This document shows positions 57,935-64,000 of a DNA stretch of 64,000 nucleotides, one piece after another. The stretch covers positions 38,535,330 through 38,599,329 of the forward strand of contig CM055879.1 in the NCBI GenBank assembly GCA_029582165.1, in the 5' to 3' direction. The notes below the pieces were generated by a model. The model saw only the letters and a program-made list of their open reading frames with translations, was not told the origin of the DNA and searched no databases. Position 1 is the first letter of the stretch. Every line of letters begins with the position of its first letter. The DNA comes from Portulaca oleracea. Taxonomy: Eukaryota > Streptophyta > Magnoliopsida > Caryophyllales > Portulacaceae. The position numbers were made by a program, and so were the translations under genes.

Positions 57935-58920
57935 TTTTGTGTTCGAAAAATTTGGAGGGTTTCTCAGTTTGTTCTATGTTCAATCTCTGGTTGAGCTTTC
58001 CCTGTTTCGTATTTCAATTTCTCAATCCAACTCCCACCTAAACCAAAGTGTGGTTGGGGGATAGTTTCTTGCGGCAGGGTCAACTTTAGCTTAGATGGAC
58101 CACTTTTTGGACCCTTTTTTTGGTGGGTAAATCCATCACTTAAGCCCAGCCCAACTACAAGTATACAAAGATCCTTTCTCGGGCAATTGTTTGTTTGTAT
58201 TTTCTGGAATTTGGGATGTCATCACACATTTTAGGAGTTTGTATTTGTGGAATAGTTCCTTGGTCAGAAAAAAGTTGAAATTTTGTTGGTCCTGAATGTT
58301 CTAAATAAAGAGACATGTGTCCTGAAGAGTATTGAAAGAAACTGGACGTCGTAAAACAGCGACAAAAGAAAAAAAAAAATAAAACCAATATTATTAAATC
58401 CTGATGTGAGACATAAAGGGGTCGAATATTGCAATCTTATGTCTAAAGTTTACAGTTTAGAGATACTTATTCTTATTGATCTAAGATTTTAAATTGTTTA
58501 TTACATGCTGCTTGATGAAAAAGAAGTGGAGAAAGTTTAAAACATTTTACATTAGCCTATAAAAGACGGTTGAGATTTTTTTTTTTAATGTAAGCAGATA
58601 AGATTTATTGGCTGTTAATTATATCACTTTTTTAAAAAAAATTCTACAGATTTTTCCTAACAGTTAACAGGAGGAAAAAACAACATAAGTTAGAATCTTT
58701 TTTTCTGATAGAAAATATGAAATGTAATCATAGAAGAAGCAATAGTAAGATTAACATTTTACAGTCATTCATTTCTTAAGATAAACACCATTTAACCCAA
58801 TGTATTGTTTTAAAAAGACAGCCATGACTCATGGCGAAGAAATTTCAGAACTGCAAGATCAAGATCGAGATCGAGTATTTCTAAATTTTAGTTACAGAAA
58901 GCAAGAAGTCTAAGAAGGTG
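57935..58920. other. Cytochrome b5 upstream region and intergenic DNA
   Basis: No gene found; AT-rich with a few homopolymers. The cytochrome b5 leader ends shortly before 57934. Confidence 0.55.
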
Positions 58921-61136
58921 TTCATTCAGCAAAACATCTGCTAATGCTATTTACAAGTAGCTCCTACATTGCTAAGGGAAAGCTCAAATGAAAGAGCTTT
59001 TTCAGGTTGTTAAAGAGCATTTCAGGCTGCTCTTTACACCAAATATCGCTTGAATACTGCTGCCGGGAAGTACTGCTCTCCACGGTTGCACCAAATTTCA
59101 TTTTCGCTCCTGACCATCTGCAATCGACGATGAGAAGATGCAATATTAATGTTATAGGTCTTTTTTCAACTGCATGCGAGTGAGATTTTAGCTCACAGTG
59201 AAGCATTTCACAATAACACAATCTCAAAAATAAAGCATTTTGCAGGAGTGCTATTCCTTGTCAGTTGTCATGAGATTCCAAGTTCCAACACTTTAATTAG
59301 CCCCAGAGAATCAGATAATCTTGACTGACTATGGCACTTCACCCCAAATCCAAATGGAATTTTGACATTCCAAAATCCAAAAAGGGTGAGAATGAACAAA
59401 TCTCAAAGCGAAGCACAACACGATCTTATTCTTGCCCAGTCAAGAAATACCTAGATAATCTTGACTGAGTTCTTCGAAGTGCCATGCAACTAATGTTTTT
59501 ATTCAAAAATACCACAACCTGTCAATTCGGGCGGGCGGGTCAGTTTCAGGCCAAGTTCGGTACGGGTCGGTTTCGGGTTTATGTATGTTTTAGGTTTGGA
59601 AATTCCAGGCCTAACCTTAAACTTTCAGGCAGGTTCAGATCGGTTTTAGGGTCAAGTCAATTTCTGCCAGCTCTCCACAACAAACATTTGGTACCTATTA
59701 CCTATGAATGACACCAGATAAAATTGCCATGAAACTATTTTTTGTTCTCAAATACCGCTCAACTGTTGTTTTTATTCACAAATGATAGCAGTTTTCCATT
59801 ATTTTTACAGCTCAAGGGTCATTTTTTAGTCAGTTTAACATGTTCACTGGCATTTTTTTGCTTACGAGCCGAATATTTGAATAAAAACAGAAGTTCAGTG
59901 GTATTTTTATTCCAACAGTGAACAGTTTAGTTACTGAATATTTATTTGCCGTTTATTTAATAAAAGCAACAGTTCCCCTATATGTACTAATAAGACTTAT
60001 GATCATTGTCCGTACGCCTCACACCCAAAAGGAAAGAAGGCCTTCCTTAAGTCCAAAGACAAGCATATTTTAACAAATCACAACAATGATGACATACACA
60101 ATTGCGTAACAAAAACAATTAGATGCATAACAATCAATCAAGTAGCAATAACATATTGCATGCTATGCGTATATATTTGACCAGCAAGGAAGGAAATGGT
60201 AGCAACATGAATCACGACTTAAGAATGATTAGGAGCATAAAGTGGTTATGATAATGGCCCTAATATTTAAATGCATACCCTATCTTCCATCCAACCACCT
60301 AACCAGATGACCTATGTGAGTAACCTTTTAGGCTTTTTATGCGTTCGTTCATCCATCACAAAAACTAAAGCACAGGATCTTTCAATTTCTTAAAGAGTAT
60401 AAAACCATCTGCTTACACTTTTGGTTGAACATGGTTCCACATGGTATCAGGTGGGTGTGTTAGAATATAAAGTTATCATTTGAGCTATCAGCTTCAGCTT
60501 CAGCTTTTGGTTGAGATGGTTCCACATATTTAATTGCTAAAGTTGAAAAAGGTCTTGCTTTGCTGGCATTTGTGGCATAGTTTGATGATGCAAGAGTCAG
60601 AAATACAAGATTCTGCGGATTTTTCCACAGGCGTAGTGTGCTGGTAAGCTGATCCTGACTCAGCCATCAGAAAAAAAGGCACCAATTTGGATGTTATTGA
60701 AATAACAAGTTGGGTACCCACTAACTATAAGCCACATTTTGATATCATTTGCACCACAGGAATCTACATAATTGGAGTACTATATATATTCATGAGAATC
60801 TCAAAGGATGGAGACTCATGCTTATTAAACAATGCCTCATGTATTATCCCAATATATACGACGAAATTCTAGAATATTTCCCTTCCCCAGCAAGCACCAC
60901 TGTCAGTCATCATCCTTGTGACTTGCCACCACTCGACCGATTAATGTTAAACTAAACCAAGTTGGATTATTTAATCGCACGTACCAACAATGCATGACAT
61001 TGACAACAAAAGGTTTACACCGAAAGAAAGAAAATAGTTTTCAGTTTTCAGTTGCTTGCATACATACATACCTTGATGCTTGATCTTCACCTTGATCAGA
61101 GTGGAGGAAAAAGCGTGAATGTCGAATTCTTTTTGT
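58921..61136 (-). other. SPL6-like 3' region with a probable 3'UTR intron
   Basis: After the stop at 61137 the exon seems to continue to a donor at 61072 (ATCAAG/GTATGTATG on the minus strand). A good acceptor (CGATTGCAG) before 59117 could begin the last, non-coding exon. The intron would be about 1.95 kb and holds GGGTCGG-type repeats near 59520-59650. It contains no other recognisable gene. Confidence 0.45.
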
Positions 61137-63078
61137 TCATCCCCCATCACATTCGGTTGAATGCCTCTGCTGCTCGACCCTCTGAAGATGCGATGACAGT
61201 TGGAGCAGGTCAAGGATGCCGCTGCCTTGACAGTTATTGGTCTTCTCCAAGACCGGTGGTGGTGGTTGAGGTTGTGGTCCCCACGAATTGGTACCACTCG
61301 TGGGGCCCTTCAGGTCAATCATGACCCCACCACGAGGGTGCGTCACAGTGGATTTGGGGTCTGCCAAGTCAGCTTCCATCGAGAGCATTTGAGGCGCTTG
61401 GAACCCAGATGATGACTGAGCTGACAGAAGAGAGAGAGCACGGCTTCTTTGCATGATGCCGTTTACATTTGGTCCTCCTGCACACACATACATATGGAGG
61501 ATGAAATTTGAGCCTTTTTTTTATTGAATAATGTTCAGATTTAACAAGCTTGATGATGCATCATGTTTACCTGGACCGATGAGAACATTAGGGCCCCCAC
61601 CTCCTGGAAAAGCAAATGGTGAGGTGAAGCCAATGATCCCACTACCTGCTAATCGTAGAGTATTATAAGATGGTGAATTCTGAACCACTAAGGTGAAAAC
61701 CCCTTAAGAATTAACTAGCAAAACATTAGAGAATTAATTAGCAAAACATTAGGCGAATAACTGTTAGAGTATAAAACCATCACCTGCGACCTCTCATTCA
61801 GAAAGACTCTAATATCATGTCTCAACTAAAGATTCCAATGTTAGTTTTATAAGAAATATAATAACTTTATCATGGACCTTTCTTGATCTTGCAGGAGACA
61901 AGGATATGGTCATTTTAAAAAAGCTTCTGAAAGATACCCTTGTCAATGTTTCGCAGCATGCCGTCTTCATGAATATTCAGGAAAACGCAAATCTAAGAAA
62001 TTACAGCGTTCCAGGGTAACTACCCAGGGTAACTACCACAACATAAGCTTTCTTCAAGTTGGAATCCCATGACAAAATACACAAGCAGGGTCATAAGACA
62101 TAAACAGTTTAGCGAATTGGAGATCGGAACATCATGTTTGAATACCTTGATAACAGACACTTTGACATACCTGATTCAGCAGATAGTTGCGGCTTCCTTC
62201 GACGCTTATTATGTGCAGCAAGACGTCTGCGACAGCTACGCTTCCCATCATCAAACTCATTCAATAGGTGGAACCTGTATAATCAATTCCACCATTAGCA
62301 ACAAAGAATCCTACAGTGAAATTAAGCATCCCCAGACAGCTTAAACAGAAACATCCTCAAACTCATTCAATTCAATATAAACTACCATTGTCAGACGATT
62401 TATGAAGTTTCTACAGGAAGAACTGAAAGCAAAGATGCACATCACAGACCTGCTACATTGCTGACAAAATCTCTGCTCAATGCCATCAACAATAACTTTC
62501 GAGGTCTTCGTATGCGCATCACAGACTTTATGCCGCTTGTAGTAGCTCTTGCAGGAGCTAAGATCCTTGTTACAACCTAACACTTGACAGCAAGGTGGCC
62601 GGGGATTCAAACACATCAACCGCGGTCTCTTTGATGGAACAGACAACCCAGAATCTGGTGCTTTCGACACTCGATTTTCTTCGCTGCCCAACTTCAAATC
62701 AAACACGGAGCGATCCTGGTTGTTTAAGGGTGCAAAATCAGTTGAAATTTGAGAAGAACCCAAGTCTTTGTCTTCACAAAATGGGGACACCAAATTTCCA
62801 TAAGAATCAGCACCAATTTCATCACTCAAAACCTCTCCACTGGGCTCACTCGAAACAGAATATGACTTCCTGAATTCTTCACAGAAACCCAAGTCCACCA
62901 AATCCAGCCTCTCAAGAGCTTGTGTGTTTGAGACAAGTGGGAAGTTTTCCATGTTGAACAAGGGTTTGAATTCGCAACCCAGAACTTTGCTCTTACATCT
63001 TCCACCATCCATTGAAAAATCTAGCTCCTCAGATAGCAAACCACCCTTTCCTTCACAAAAATACTTCCAAGAATCCAT
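61137..63078 (-). CDS. SPL6: Squamosa promoter-binding-like transcription factor, SPL6-like
   Basis: Coding exons 62450-63078, 62171-62274, 61571-61645, 61137-61477 (1,149 nt, 382 aa). The start is [12 protein letters not shown], preceded by a 5'UTR intron (acceptor TTACAG just before 63088, probable donor near 63551). The SBP DNA-binding domain spans about residues 164-238. Its first zinc site is CQVLGC...C...H and its second is FCQQCSRFH. A nuclear signal follows ([18 protein letters not shown]), and the intron after CSR is at the position conserved in the family. SBP proteins bind GTAC cores. The last exon has the miR156 target encoding RALSLLSAQ. The MDSW start and the ALSLLS context fit the SPL6 clade; orthology is inferred. 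Confidence 0.92.
61422..61441 (-). promoter_or_regulatory. miR156/157 target site in the SPL6-like mRNA
   Basis: On the minus strand GTGCTCTCTCTCTTCTGTCA, the canonical plant SPL target of miR156. It lies in the last coding exon, downstream of the SBP domain, as in other SPL genes. It implies age-dependent post-transcriptional repression. Confidence 0.95.
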
Positions 63079-63610
63079 TGCATTCAACCTGTAACAATTT
63101 TGTGGTTTGGTAAGATACCCAGAAAAATTCAAGCAAAATTGAGCAAAAAAAGGTCAAAACTAGAGATACATGATTACCCCGCAAGAAAACACCCAACTGA
63201 AACACAATTTCAACGCAGAAGAGGCAAATTATGGAGGAAAAATGCCAGACAAATCATTGAAAGCTCACACAGTTTGAGACCCACCAGTATAATCAACTTA
63301 CAAACCATACAATCCTCCTAAATTTGCGTTTGATCCCAATGCGAACCAAGAAAGCATCTCAAGGCCACATAAAGACAAAGAAAAAGCAAACAAACAAAGG
63401 GAAACAACTCAATGATGGTATCGCAAGAACAAACAAAACAAAACCCATTTCTTGAAATTGAGGATAGAAGACCCCAACAGAGAGAAAAACAAACACAATC
63501 ACGGGAAGAACTCAAAAAAAGGAGAGATTTTGGAGATGGGTTTTGGCATACCAGAGCAAAGTTGAAGCAGAGAAAGAGAGAGTTTTATTCAATCAGTAGG
63601 GGATGATTGA
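63079..63610 (-). other. SPL6-like 5'UTR and leader intron
   Basis: A plausible donor (CTCTG/GTATGCC, near 63551) and acceptor (AATTGTTACAG) frame a leader intron of about 460 bp. The first exon is purine-rich on the plus strand (AGAGAAAGAGAGAG). Confidence 0.6.
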
Positions 63611-63800
63611 GGAGGTCGAGGGAGATACAGTGAGAGTCAACATTACATATTACATGCACATTTACAGGATTCTCAAAATCTGGGGGTGGGGGAAGCATGT
63701 CTTTTGTAGCTTTTGAGGCCAATGCTTATTTATGCCCATCACTCTCTCTCTAACTCACTCAAGCAAACAAAATGCCTTTACCTTCTCTTTGTTTAAACTA

Positions 63801-63839
63801 ATAATTAATCATTAATCATTAATCATTAATCATTAATCA
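63801..63839. repeat. (AATCATT)n minisatellite
   Basis: About five tandem copies of a 7-bp unit, about 200 bp upstream of the SPL6-like leader. Confidence 0.93.
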
Positions 63840-64000
63840 TCTTTATTTGACACATACAAAGGTGGGTCTAATAAACCCCACCAACAACACTCCATAGGGC
63901 CACCACCATCACACCACCTTCAAGACTTCATCTTTCTTTCATCCCTTATTTTAATCAACATAAATGTGTTAGGATGAGTTGAATCTTAACCGTTATTATT

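Overview
This is a eudicot nuclear genome window. The evidence is intron-rich genes with GT-AG junctions, AT-rich intergenic DNA, many MITEs, plant Helitrons, LTR retrotransposons, GA/CT microsatellites and plant-specific gene families (SPL/SBP, fructokinase-like FLN2, FBA-type F-box). The species cannot be fixed from the sequence.

Layout. 0-10.2 kb: two intact genes, a RimP-family protein (+, five exons) and a cytosolic-type 6-phosphogluconolactonase (+, three coding exons plus a 5'UTR intron). 11.5-15.9 kb: a non-autonomous gypsy-type LTR element with TSD TCATT; a solo LTR is nested in its 3' LTR. 16.1-21.1 kb: an inverted repeat whose left arm carries two Tourist-like MITEs missing from the right arm. 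Between the arms lie a small secreted-peptide-like gene split by a 1,043-bp hAT element and a decayed RNase T2 gene. 22.7-45.6 kb: two near-identical outward-transcribed copies of a broken F-box gene form a 2.57-kb inverted duplication around a 17.7-kb transposon nest. The nest holds a copia deletion derivative, two head-to-tail Helitrons, Rep/Pif1 helicase remnants, a MULE-type MITE with 9-bp TSD, a LINE tail, and Tourist and Stowaway MITEs. 45.7 kb: a duplicated cytochrome b5 first exon. 46.5-63.6 kb: a gene-rich stretch, all on the minus strand: FLN2 (plastid transcription), Rab geranylgeranyltransferase beta, cytochrome b5 and an SPL6-like SBP-box gene with a miR156 site.

The intact genes are ordinary housekeeping or regulatory genes and do not form a pathway together. 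The interest is in the middle 35 kb: layered insertions that can be ordered in time, one interrupted peptide gene, captured gene fragments and a large inverted duplication. I found no tRNA, rRNA, CRISPR array or clearly new gene system. The splice models were built by hand from junctions and reading frame, and each summed coding length is a multiple of three.
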